DNA from: Ictalurus punctatus
Lineage: Eukaryota > Chordata > Actinopteri > Siluriformes > Ictaluridae
Reading direction: 5' to 3'
DNA: 64,000 nucleotides
Assembly: GCF_001660625.3 (NCBI RefSeq)
Contig: NC_030421.2
Coordinates: 5,552,501-5,616,500 of the forward strand
Below are positions 1 to 10,908 of this stretch, piece by piece (position 1 is the first letter of the stretch; each line of letters opens with the position of its first letter). The notes beneath the pieces were generated by a model. The model was not told the DNA's origin. It made no database searches and worked only from the letters and a program-made list of their open reading frames with translations. The translations under genes were made by a program, and so were the position numbers.

Positions 1-464
1 AGTGTCAAAGCAAGGAGACTGCAGCATCACAACGAGTTGAGCAAAGACAGCAGTGAAAATCTAAAACGAGAAAAATGTATTACCCTATTATCCTATAAGT
101 CTTATTTGGAAGATTGATTTGATTAAATGGGACAAAAACATGAAGCCTAATGCAGACTGATACAGGCATGAAAAGCACTTGCTATTGAACTGAAGTCATT
201 TAATTTGCAGACGTATTCACCTTATTTACCGAGAATTCCCCAAATTAGTTCTGGTGTCATCAGAAGTCACGGAATTGCTAGAACGTCACGCAATTAAAGT
301 GTTACATGACATCAATATAAGCACACTTCATCCAGAAAGAACCCAGTCGTCACTTAAAATAAAAAAAAATGATCCCAGACTTGAAACACCACCCCGCAGA
401 GTAACATTAAGTACTTTATTAAAATATGGAAATATGGCATAACTGGGACTTTGCTTAGAGGAGG
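1..464. other. Unique AT-rich sequence, nothing recognised
   Basis: Short open frames only, with no conserved protein motif. This stretch may belong to the degraded Tc1 relic next to it, but no left terminal repeat is recognisable. Confidence 0.4.
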
Positions 465-706
465 CCATCCGCCCACTAGAGAGGTAACGCAACATGATGC
501 TACTACCACCATGCTTCACAGTGACGCTCAGGTTTTCCACTAAATGCAATGCTGTGACTTATTTGTAAATAATTTTGTAAACTATATCGATCCGAACCGC
601 TCACACACGCGCTTCAATATGCCAGGCTATTTTCATGACATTTAAGTCCGTGCCAGTTCCAAGTTTTAACACTTGAAAATGTTAGGGGGGCGAAAACTTA
701 TGCAAG
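465..706 (-). mobile_element. Degraded Tc1/mariner relic (transposase scrap plus one terminal repeat)
   Basis: On the minus strand 493-522 translates as TVKHGGSSIM, which matches the block TVKHGGGSIMLWGC found between the first and second catalytic Asp of teleost Tc1 transposases. The following residues (LRYLSSGRM) are a corrupted version of LWGCFS-. At 675-706 the sequence GGGGGGCGAAAACTTATGC is like the outer end of a Tc1 inverted repeat (reverse complement close to GTGGCTTGCAAAAGTTTTC). The N-terminal part that should lie between the two is missing, so the copy is internally deleted and dead. The transposase match and the ITR match support each other. The left boundary is not visible. Confidence 0.5.
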
Positions 707-1273
707 CCACCGAATACACTAAAATATTCACAGCACCTGAAAATTCACTTTAGGTTTACGAGTAAAATAGCTTTTTTGGTGTCATTTTAAAACCAAACGT
801 TCTTATCGAAATCCTAAAATAAAAAAATGTTTTTACGTTTTAATGTAGTTTCTAATAATAGTCATGCAGTCCCTATAATGACACTAGAAATCCGTCACCC
901 ACGTACAGTATTCCGTGATTTATCCTTGGGAAAGCTTTCATCCTTAACTACAGATCAACATTTATTTTTTTCCCCACATTTCCAGAGATATAATGCTTGC
1001 AAGATGTGACTAATTTGGGCTAAAATTGAGCTGTGTGTGCATTTGATTGCTGCTACCCATGCATTAAACTGCCAGCTATCACACATGGCATGGCGGCTGC
1101 AGGATAATTAACCAGATGCCTGCTTTTAAAGCACTCAGGGTTGATGTCTAGGAGAAGACGGCTAATTTATGATTCTTTCACAGCTTTAAAAAACAAAACC
1201 AAAAAAAGCCCCAGTTACTTTAGCTATGTGTAAACTACTAACAATTCACTATCACTTATGCATAGTTATTATT

Positions 1274-1278
<5 letters not shown>
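707..1278. other. Unique AT-rich sequence, nothing recognised
   Basis: No repeat family, RNA gene or coding motif was recognised. The 60-residue open frame at 827 has no family resemblance. Confidence 0.4.
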
Positions 1279-1363
<85 letters not shown>

Positions 1364-1398
1364 TATTTATATATACACACACATACACACAAACACAT
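1279..1398. repeat. (TA)n then (CA)n compound microsatellite
   Basis: About 70 bp of pure alternating TA is followed by interrupted CA/TA repeats. The open frames here (YIYIYI) are repeat translations. Confidence 0.95.
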
Positions 1399-3296
1399 GA
1401 TTGCGAAAGGTCACCAGTTGAGGCAGACATAAAGGAATAGATAATGAAAGCATATTTCTAATTATAATTTGCAGTTACATCCAGAATCTCCAGATTCCTT
1501 CCAACTCAAGTAGATTAGCATCTCTATTCTGTGCAAGCAGCCTTTTGTTTTGGATTGTTGACTTAATGCAGGTTACACTAACATTACATTAATAAAAAAT
1601 GTAGTATACAAGGTAGTTGGAAAATATCGTAAACCTAGTGCCATATTCAGAGTCGGCACACTTGAATCCAAAAATGATGGCAATATTTATGCAGAGAAAG
1701 TTCCTCGTATTCAGAGTCCGTTATGTAGCCGTTTAAGCTGATTTTATTAAGTGTGTCATTCGGATTATGCAAATCACCCGCATGTATTTCATGCCTTAAA
1801 GGTTGCGGTTGAGTAGAAGCATCCGAGACGGGGATTTTCAATGGTTTTCAATCACTTGCCTTTACGACCCAACAACAAAATAGAAAATACAGAATAAAAA
1901 TAGCTTCCCATCCCACACAAACATTTGGCGTCAAATGTATATTGCAACATAAAAGCAAGAGCCAATTTAAAAGTGTGTGTGTGGGGGGGGGGGGTCTCGT
2001 AGAACAAAGTACAGTATGAATGAGATGATGGCAAGCAGTCGAGTCAACATCTCAAACTGTAATGATAATTTTTAGTATAATATTTTGGCAATATCCTGTG
2101 TGTGGATAGTCCAAGCTGTAATTATCATATCACTGGTTTGGTTTAATTTAACAATATGGCTTCCACAGTCATTAATGTGGATCCAGCACATCCGATTAGC
2201 GCAACTGCTCTGATGTGACTCCATGCACATCTTAAATAATCCATGAGAAACTAAATCAAGGGTAAGGAATTATAAAAAAAAGTCCATGCGTGGGATGGAC
2301 ATTTGACCACACTTCTAATTCACTCTTTTCTGTTGATGAATTGATCAAATAAAGCCAACGTTTCGGTTCTGTAAAGAGTTTGAAGGATCTGCTGACCAAG
2401 CACTCATCTGCCATGCTTACAGCTCACGTTAAGCTCATTCATAAATGTTAACCATAAAAAAATTTTTTAAAAAAGAATTGCTCAATTATAACTTCGATAT
2501 CATTTGTTTTTGTCAAACTTTGCCGGGCATCCCGAATAGTCGGTAGGTACTTCCGAATCCGTGTACACAATTTCGTTACGAAATCCTCACACACTGCACA
2601 CTTCGAATGCTGAAGACAGACTTTAAAACTCAACACAAGGTTAGGTAAACATTTCAGACTTTAGTGGCCTTTTGGTCACCATTATCCATTTTTGGAGAAG
2701 CAAGAAACCATGATCCGTTTAACCCAGTTCTACTTTCAACAAGCAGGACTTTCAGTCTGACTCATCATTGGTCCTGGACCGTAGCCCTCCACGAAGCTTA
2801 ATTACGGCCCACAAAAGTGCCTCCTACGGTAAAAATAACAGCAATAGAGATGCTCTACTCGCTACTGAAAATTGAACCATGAGAGCTGAATAACATTTAT
2901 GTAAGCAATAATGGAGACTTGATTGTATCTCATGCGAGGCGTCACACAACAATGAGTCTTCATTACGTGTGGATCAGGCGGTGATTAGTCATGTGTGACT
3001 CAGAGCAGCAGAGAGTCGAACTGCATGGATCAAACTAACTAAACTAACTAATTTGTAGTCTGGACAGAAACAGTGACTCAGTGGATCAAAGCCTAACGTG
3101 ATGGTCAAATGTATGTAACCAAACCTAGTGTGTGTTTGTGTCAGCATTTGGCCGGCCTACAGAACAAACCACTACATGCTATGTGTACTTCCTGTATACT
3201 GGTGTCAAATCCTCCAGGACCAGGATGAGGATGTAAACACTGACACTCCACACATTGGTATTCAGACCTCTGTGTGTTTTTGGCTGTAAAGACATA
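1399..3296. other. Unique sequence with only short homopolymers
   Basis: It contains a G run at 1983-1993 and A runs near 2273. No gene, RNA or recognised transposon was seen on either strand. Confidence 0.4.
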
Positions 3297-3326
3297 AAAA
3301 AACAAACAAACAAACAAACAAACATA
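3297..3326. repeat. (AAAC)n microsatellite
   Basis: Six or so AAAC units lie just upstream of a retroposon tail. Confidence 0.85.
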
Positions 3327-3361
3327 AAAAACCCACCGCCCAGGAAAATATCATTCAAGTC

Positions 3362-3442
3362 CAAATTTTTGCTTGTATTTTCTCATTTGTAAGTCATTTT
3401 GGATAAAAGCGTCTGCTTAACGAAACATAATGTAAGTGTAAT
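3362..3442 (+). repeat. 3' tail of an L2-like LINE or SINE
   Basis: It contains TTGGATAAAAGCGTCTGCTTAA followed by a TGTAAGTGTAA-type end. This is the shared 3' tail of teleost L2/CR1-like LINEs and the SINEs they mobilise. The same tail recurs at 8500-8573 and 21820-21864. The upstream body is not recognisable. Confidence 0.65.
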
Positions 3443-5400
3443 ATTAAAAAAATATGACGATAAATTAAAAGTGTGCGCCAAAATAATCTAAACCCCTTAC
3501 ACACTTTGCAAATTCTTGTCCTTGATGTTCTGTCGTATCTCATGGCTCCATAAACTTGTGGACACAATTAACTGCTTGTGCAAGATCAAAGGAAATAATG
3601 CAAAATCTCAGGATGTGCTGGATCAAGTGCTATTTTATAATCTAAATACTTTTGTTAAATGACACCAAAAAATGCAGTGATTGTTATAATGACAACTACA
3701 GCAATACGGTACATAGGCAATGTATTAGACTTGACATGTTTATTTTAATGCACGGTATGATCTCATTCACAGGCAAGTACTTTTGTTTATATAAACAAAC
3801 ATCTTGGGACAAATCTACAAGAAAAATCCAGAAACCTTGATGGCGTGCACAACCCAACTCTGAATACAGGTAACTTCCCCTGTGTAACATTTGATTGAAC
3901 TTTTGAACCCAAGCCAAATCTTTTCAACACTTAGCCCTGCTTGTTCCCTTTTGAGTCGAGTTCCTTCATGTCGTCTCGGGGAGTTTTTCCCTTTCCACTC
4001 TTGTCTTTGGATTGCTCAAGGATCTAAATTGAACATCTGGATTTTTGTAAAGCTGCCTAGTGAGACTATATATATAAATATATATTGTTAAACATGCTAT
4101 AGAAACATGCTGATTTCAGCTGAATCTGTGCTAGGGTGCAGTTTTTGAGGTAGGCGGGATCGCTACAAATCGAGAAGTTCCTTCCTGCTGTCAAATTCTG
4201 ACAGTTTTGTAAGAGTAATACACAGGCAGCACTGGGTCATGAGTCTTAGGTTGGAATTGGCAGGAAACGCGTACGCATATGCCATACGCCGGCTCCGATA
4301 TGACAACCGTCAACATACCCCAGATTTAGGCATGAAAGAAGTGACAACATGGTGACAGGAAAGAGCTGGCAGCCAGTCAGGAGAGCTCAGTATAATGTGA
4401 TTGGAAAAACAAGGGGTTCAGGAGTGATGGATTTTTACCTTTGCTTGCTCTTTAATATTTTAGAAGCTAGTGAATGATAGTCATTTAATTTATCCTCAGT
4501 GTTGGATTTGTGTTAGCCAGTTGCAAAGCTGCTTTTGCTAGCAATAGAGTATCTGATCCGCTGTGTCGGCTAGCAGGAAGACGTTTTACCTCAAGGTTTT
4601 AGTCTGACTTACAACCACTGGCCTTGGAAATTGCACATATTGAGCATCTTAAAATCCTTCCTGCTTCAGACGTTTTAGCTGCGTATGGATGAAAGAAATT
4701 ATAGCAATAAAAATGGCTCCCAAAATATCAGCAAAACCCTCTCACTGGGAGCCACAGGATACATGAGCTAGCGCAGGTGTAATGACCGCCATTATTTCCT
4801 TGCCATGTTTAAAGAGACTGCGTTAAATGAATAATTGTTTTGTTATATTATTTTCGTTTTTGTTCTAGTAGTTCTTTTTTTGAGAGTGCAATTTTGATTG
4901 CGTCAACTTTGGCCTGTATTGCCACCTATACTCTGTTTATGCCCATGCTTTCTGAGAAGTCCAAGTCTAATGTCCAGTTTCAGTGTGCCACTGTGTGAGA
5001 TGACTTGCTGTTTGTTAGCATTAGCTGTGGACAAGTCAGCAACAGAAGTTCTGCCTAATAGACCGTTGTTAAATGCTTATTTAGCATGCATTAGTCAGTG
5101 AATACAACTCGATTTACAATGCAATCTTTTAAGCTATATGCACTAAGCGTATTACTAAGCCGTTTATAATAGTCCCAAACAGCAAAACTCAACAAATACA
5201 ATCACAAAAGATTACAAACTAGAAAGATGAATAAAACTCGCAAGCAAAGCTTCTTCCAGGCTTTACATAAACGGAATGATTCAAGGCGAGTTCTTCACTC
5301 TGCCAAACTAAAATGGCGACTGCACACAAACATCACAAATACAAATTACAATTACCAAGGTTTTTCTTTCAAAGTGTACTTTGGCTCGATCCAAGACAAA
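3443..5400. other. Unique sequence, nothing recognised
   Basis: AT-rich DNA with short spurious frames only. No transposon ends or repeats above about 20 bp were noticed. Confidence 0.35.
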
Positions 5401-5416
5401 CAGCACCATCTAGTGG
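5401..5416 (-). promoter_or_regulatory. Candidate CTCF-type motif
   Basis: Read on the minus strand this is CCACTAGATGGTGCTG, one base from the vertebrate CTCF core CCACTAGATGGCGCTG. Single-motif matches are often not bound, and CTCF-like cores are also carried by fish transposons. Confidence 0.3.
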
Positions 5417-5812
5417 ACGATACAGATATTGTTAAATATAATAGATATTCGATAGAACCAAGTCATTAATATACGAGATTAATAAAGAAATTCCAACTCC
5501 ATTGTTTTTGCTATTATTTGAAATACTATTACTGCAAACAGTGAAAGAATCTTCACTGAGGGTTTGCCAAAGTGTGTTTTGTTGATGCACACATCATAAG
5601 CAACAAAGAAAATGCACGTGGCATCGGCAGGTCAGTGCTACCAGTTGCCTGCGACTCTGACAGCAGCTATGTACAAAATCAAATGGCTACGAGTGATTTC
5701 ATTTTGATTTGACCGCTTTGAAACTTAGCCCCGGAGTCACTCACTCCCTCACATTCTTCTGTGATCAGTGAGCTGGCAGTAATCGAATCACACGAAGAGA
5801 AAGCACTCAGGC

Positions 5813-5814
<2 letters not shown>

Positions 5815-5868
<54 letters not shown>
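5815..5868. repeat. (GA)n microsatellite
   Basis: About 27 uninterrupted GA units. Confidence 0.95.
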
Positions 5869-5871
<3 letters not shown>

Positions 5872-5995
5872 GCTGCAGGAGAACAGAAAAGAGCAATGCA
5901 TGCCAAAATAAGCGCTTATGGGGTCAAGATTAGTGCAGAAGCAAAAGAGAACTCTCACTGCTGCTGATGCTTCAAGGAGCACCTCCATTCCCATC

Positions 5996-6476
5996 CACTG
6001 CTTCTCCTTTGCCTGTTACACTCTTGCCCATTCCCTTCCTTTTCTCATCTTGAGCTTCCTCTCCTTTCAATTCCTTTCTATTTCATTCCATTGTTTTCCT
6101 TTCTTCATGCCATTCCATTCCTCCGCATCCCTCTCGATTAATTTCCTTTCCACTCCATTCAGTTCCATTCCTCTTCATTCCTTTCCTCACCAGTCCTCTT
6201 CTTTTCTCTTTTCACAATCCATACCATTTATTTTCACACCTCTCTTCTCCTCTTTGCTCCATTCCTCTCCATTTCTTTCCTCCCATCTCCTCCGCATTCA
6301 TCTACTCTCCGTTCCTCTCCTCTCCTATTCATTCAATTCCTTTCCACCCCATTCCTCCCCTCTCTTCTCCACCCCATCCCTCTCAATTCCAGTCCTCTCC
6401 TCCCCACACCACCCCATTCCTCTCCATTAGATTCCATGAGAATTAGATTCCTCTCCATTAGATTCCATTTATCTAC
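5996..6476. repeat. Degenerate CT-rich CATTC/TTCCT tract
   Basis: Nearly 500 bp of imperfect CATTCCTCTC-like pentamer and decamer repeats, almost all pyrimidine on the plus strand. The 170-residue open frame across it is Ser/Pro/Phe-rich repeat translation. Confidence 0.85.
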
Positions 6477-6545
6477 TGAATTTATTTCATGATTTTTCTC
6501 AATTCATTTGTTTTCGACTTTAACCACATATGTGGTTTATTTACC

Positions 6546-6547
6546 AT

Positions 6548-6626
<79 letters not shown>
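6546..6626. repeat. (CA)n(TA)n microsatellite
   Basis: A short CA run passes directly into about 70 bp of TA. Confidence 0.95.
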
Positions 6627-6629
<3 letters not shown>

Positions 6630-7321
6630 CATGTGGTTTCATTTTTCAGATGAGATTTGGTCACACCTGATCACAGATTCTTCGTCAGATGGGTAATTTC
6701 AGGGCAAAACATTAAAACGCATTTTCATGCTTTCTCATTTCTTATTATTGCACGTTACATTTATTTCCCCTTTCAGACGAAATTTTATAGGTCACGCACA
6801 CACAACCATACCCAGTACATCGTGCAGTGAAACACTTTACACACTGTTTGGTGACAAACCGAACGCATGAGAAAATTAGTAAACCACCACCGAGAGCTCT
6901 ATTTATACAGAAAGAGCCTCCCGCATTTAGTGTTTTTTTTTCCCCTTTCTTTTGATGCAAGTCTGATTCTGGAGGGAAAAACAAAAAATAAACCACTTGT
7001 GACCCCGCTGGTGAAGTTGACAGGCCTGTGTGGTACTCTGGGGTTTTAATGTGTGAGATTCTGCTGCTCACAGCATGAAAAGCCTTTTAGAAAGTCACCT
7101 CTAACACTTATTGCCTCTCAATTCTCCTAATCCCAGACCGCTTCCAGCCTCGTTCAGCTCACACACCCCTAAAAAAGTGAGACGTTCAGTCACAACATAA
7201 TGAGTAGAGCTCGGGTCTATACGCTCCCGATGACAAAATAAACCCCAAGATAAAACTGAATAATCCACTGAAAACTATTTAATTATCTAATCAAATACTA
7301 CTTGCCACGCTGTTGTAGTGA
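6627..7321. other. Unique sequence, nothing recognised
   Basis: A 108-residue minus frame at 6745-7071 shows no domain or family motif and is judged to be chance. Confidence 0.35.
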
Positions 7322-7700
7322 AATGATCAAAGACGGGGTGGTGTGATGAAGCCGAGTTACAGTTTCCACACCAAACTTGATTATTCTGTAACAGCACATC
7401 CTTGTGTTTTATTCCTCTTATACACCAGCACATAATTTATCTATTTGTAGTTCGATTTAATGTACTAGAACGTCTTAAAGTCCACAAAGCACAAGCCCCC
7501 CCCATGTTAGAAACTAATGTTACGGCTTCGCCTCTGGATGCTACAGAACACAGACACTGTAGACTCCTACATAATAGAAACGATAACATTAGAATAAGTG
7601 CATTCATGTAAACCCTTTCTAGCTGCATTATAGTCAGAGCTGTTCTAGGAAAAAAAAAAAAAAAAAATCAATTCATTCAACCTTCTGACCAATCAGAATC
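7322..7700 (+). mobile_element. R1 dispersed element (MITE-like), near complete copy
   Basis: Recognised by comparison inside the window. One end reads ATGATCAAAGACGGGGTGGT and the other TTCTGACCAATCAGAAT. In between are a GTTTTATTCCTCTTATACACC block and an AGAAACGATAACATTAGAAT block. The same blocks in the same order occur at 41514-41895, and inverted at 54811-55237. It carries no coding capacity. An A tract lies at 7650-7667. The superfamily is not established because no clear terminal inverted repeat was found. Confidence 0.6.
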
Positions 7701-8111
7701 AAGAATCCAACTGTGCTATAATAAAGCCTCCTGACCTTGGACAAACTGTTAATTTAGGTGGGAGAGCATGGGACTGAAGATACAACGTTGGTTTGTGTGA
7801 CCAAGTTTTAACTCTACAGTATGTGGTATTTTTTTTTTTTTTTTTTTTGAAGGGAGGAAAAAAAAACCTGGGATATGAGGTAGCTGTTAAAAAGAATATG
7901 TTGAAAAGATAAAAGATTAAATAAGGATATGTATTAAGGCTATAAGAATAAAGAATTCAGGATGAAAATTGTGTTTCAAATATTATATCATGTCTGTACA
8001 AGATATTTAGGCATCCTAGTAAGCACATAGTATCATGTGTAGGACACGACACAGCTCGCGTTATGAAAAGTTTTAAAGCTCGCAATAAACACATTTGTTC
8101 ACTTCAGGAAG
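7701..8111. other. Unique sequence with a T tract
   Basis: A run of about 19 T lies at 7830-7848. Nothing else was recognised. Confidence 0.4.
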
Positions 8112-8272
8112 TGGAGGTACAGTGGGTAAGGCTCTGAATTACTGATCAGAAAGTTCAAGTTCGTGAGTGTAAATCCCGGCACTGTCAAGCTGCCAGTTTT
8201 GGGCCATTGAGCAAAGCCCTTAACCCTCTCTCTGCTCCAGGGGTGCCTCTGGTATAACCTCAGCTTACTAAC
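8112..8272 (+). mobile_element. tRNA-derived SINE, diverged copy
   Basis: The series GTGGGTAAGGCTCTGAATTA, CTGATCAGAAAGTTCAAGTT and GCAAAGCCCTTAACCCTCTC is shared with copies at 21700 and 60618. In the best copies the head keeps a B-box-like GGTTGTGAGTTCAAA. This copy lacks its own 3' tail. Confidence 0.7.
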
Positions 8273-8324
8273 AAGCTAGGAAAAGAACATCACCATACTC
8301 TATTTGTATATGTAACAACACAGG

Positions 8325-8573
8325 ATTTCTTCTCCTTCCAGAGCAAATTTAAACCTTCCTACCTCAACTCTCTCCTGAAGGCTTACGTTTCCTCACGCAA
8401 TCTGCGATCAATCAATGACCGACACTTAGTAGTACCTGGATGGATCTTGTACGGTAGCACTACTTGTATCGTTCTCTGCCTGATATATCGCTTTGCTTGT
8501 ACTTTCTCATTTGAAAGTCGCGTTGGATAAAAGCGTCCGCTAAGTGAATAAATGTAACGTAGCGTAAATGTAA
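8325..8573 (+). mobile_element. 3' end of an L2/CR1-like LINE
   Basis: About 250 bp beginning TTCTCCTTCCAGAGCAAATT and ending in the GTTGGATAAAAGCGTCCGCT tail with A-rich TGTAA repeats. This is the typical 3' terminal stretch of teleost L2-type LINEs. No reverse-transcriptase coding remains, so it is a 5'-truncated insertion. Confidence 0.65.
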
Positions 8574-9587
8574 GCTATTCTTGTCCCAAGTTCAACAAGA
8601 CTAACAATCATACTTCAACTTTGAAGTTGCCAAGATAATTTCCGTCATGCTTTTTTGTTCGCGTTATTACATTCTTTGAAGTGATCCCAGAGCGAGCTGA
8701 GAAATTCACATAATGTTGTAGCAGGAAAAAAAAAAAAAAAAAAAAATCTAGCTAGTCTGATTTGCATAGACTGATGAAATTTTCACCAGTGAGCTTGCTA
8801 GTTAAATCTTCATACGGTAACTATTCAATGTAAAGCGATTTTCTTCTTTGATTGAATTTGACAGGTAATTTATAACCTTGCAGTCTCTTAAGGACATAAA
8901 GGTATATTTATGGAGCTGCTGAGGTGATGTGGTTTTCTTGTTAAGACGTGACCATTAACATACAGTATTAACTGGTGGACCAAGTAGGTCTTGGCTAGAG
9001 ACTCTGAGACGAACACATCCTTACTCAATGTCCTAAAGTAGGACTCGTGTTAGGATTCACAGCGTGTAGTGTTTTCCTGCTTTTTCCTCCGCTGTGTTTA
9101 TGAAGTGCTATATTAGCAATAATGATTACAGTAATTTCTACAAATTACAGTAACTGAATTACCTCCAAGGCTAGGTTATACAGCTATATATAATGAGGCC
9201 AAGGAGTGCATGTTCCTTTGAGTGATTAACAATCTGGATCTACCACTTACAGTCCAGATTGATCCAATTACAATCCTGATTTGATTAATTTTAATTTAAG
9301 GGTCTGTAATCTGCTTTTCCATCATGACAGGCAGGCTCGGTGCAACACACAACGTTCCTGTATTGAACAGCTTTGCTATTAAAAATAGCGATGAAGGTAT
9401 AGCATTAATGTCCACGTTGAGGCTTGGAATACAAACTGGAGGTTAAACATGATCATTCTTCATTTCCATCATAAAATTGGAGATTTTAAGACATCTGAAC
9501 CCCCTAACCCTCATGAACATTTTTCTAAGGGCTATAAATAACATGTCAACCAAACGTTAACGCTTGATCTCTGATCAGTCTGCTACT
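8574..9587. other. Unique sequence with an A tract
   Basis: About 21 A at 8726-8746. No gene or element was recognised. Confidence 0.35.
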
Positions 9588-10351
9588 CAACACTATGTTT
9601 ACATGGACAGCAGTAATCTAATTATGGACCTTATTCTGAATAAGACAATAATGTGATTAAGGTGTTTACATGAGTCGCTTTTATAACGCTCCTGTCATGT
9701 ACCCGTTTTACATGTTATAGAACATAATTAGATTAACAGCCCGCGTCATTACGTCACCGCGCCACGCCGTCCGACATCCCTCCAGAATTTCACGTATCAA
9801 CATACAGTTCGTCTTCGTTATGGTACCGTAGACAGTTTTGGGTGTTTTTATTTAATTTTTTTTACGAACGCTTTAAGTGCAGTTAATTATTTGTCATGCT
9901 GTACGTGCAAATAGACGCCTGCTTGAGGCCGTGGGCTGCGTCCCAAACCGCGTACTTACCGTCTATATAGTAGCCGAGATACATGCATTTTTCCCCACTA
10001 CAGGCCTATAGTAGGAAAGTATACGGTTTGGGACGCAGCCGAACTGTCTTGTTCGCCGTAAAATGTTGAGCACTGCCTTGTGTGATCGTGTCCTGTCGCA
10101 AAATGCGGTGAAAACTCACACGACGTTCATGTGATTAAGGTGTGTACGTGTCTGTAATACACATCCATAACGCGACTAAAACAGGAGTACTCCACACGTC
10201 TAAATTCGATCAGAGCTTACTTCGAGTATGACCTTAATTAGATTAAGGTAAGTAAAAATTGCTGTTTACATGGTAGTTTCTTAATCAAAGTATGTTCTTA
10301 ATCGGGTTAAGAGTGGATTAATTGTTGTCCATGTAAACGCAGCTAGTGTTG
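9588..10351. mobile_element. 764-bp MITE-like element with terminal inverted repeats
   Basis: The left end CAACACTATGTTTACATGGA and the reverse complement of the right end, CAACACTAGCTGCGTTTACA then TGGAC, are imperfect inverted repeats. Further internal blocks (GTGATTAAGGTGT, CATAACGCGACT/GTCGCTTTTATAACG) recur near both ends, so the arms fold over a long distance. There are no open frames of note. A second MITE is nested inside at 9934-10040. Superfamily and target-site duplication were not determined. Confidence 0.6.
9934..10040. mobile_element. Nested 107-bp MITE
   Basis: It starts GGCTGCGTCCCAAACCG and ends with the reverse complement of the same (GGTTTGGGACGCAGCC), followed inward by CGTACTTACC and its partner GTATAC with GGAAAG. 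The inverted repeat is about 17 bp perfect plus a diverged extension. Elements with this GGCTGCGTCCCAAA terminus are common in fish genomes. It sits in the middle of the 764-bp element and so inserted later. Confidence 0.75.
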
Positions 10352-10864
10352 CGTACGGTCAATTTAAATAACAAAACATGCACATGCAAATTCAGTTTCC
10401 TTAATCACCAATGCAATCTTCTGGATTACATTGAAAATGTAAGCATTTTAACAACATGATTTTCAGCTAAATGATATTGTATGCTTTAACATCAATAATT
10501 ATAGCATGTAAAGGAAGTTTAGTTAGCTTTGGCATATCTGGCATCGAGTCTGCATTTGCCAGATCAGAATACACTCTGGATTAGCTAGCCAGCAAACCTG
10601 ATTAACAGGTGTGGCTACATTTATACGTAATCTGATGTAGATTTCTACAGGATGAAGTCTTAATTGAAGGTGAGATGATAATGTACATTACTACAAGTTT
10701 GATTAGTAGTTATGACACATAGCACAACTGGAACAGGAAATTGTATGAACTTTTTTTGTTTATATTATTGTCTGGTTACTTTCACTATCAGAATCTATGC
10801 ATGTGTTTCATTCCCAAGAGTCACAGGTGAAGTTGGAAAATGGTTGAATTTTATCCAATTTCAA

Positions 10865-10908
<44 letters not shown>

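Noticed and set aside
5918..6430. 170-residue Ser/Pro/Phe-rich frame
   Set aside because: Lies over the degenerate CT-rich pentamer tract.
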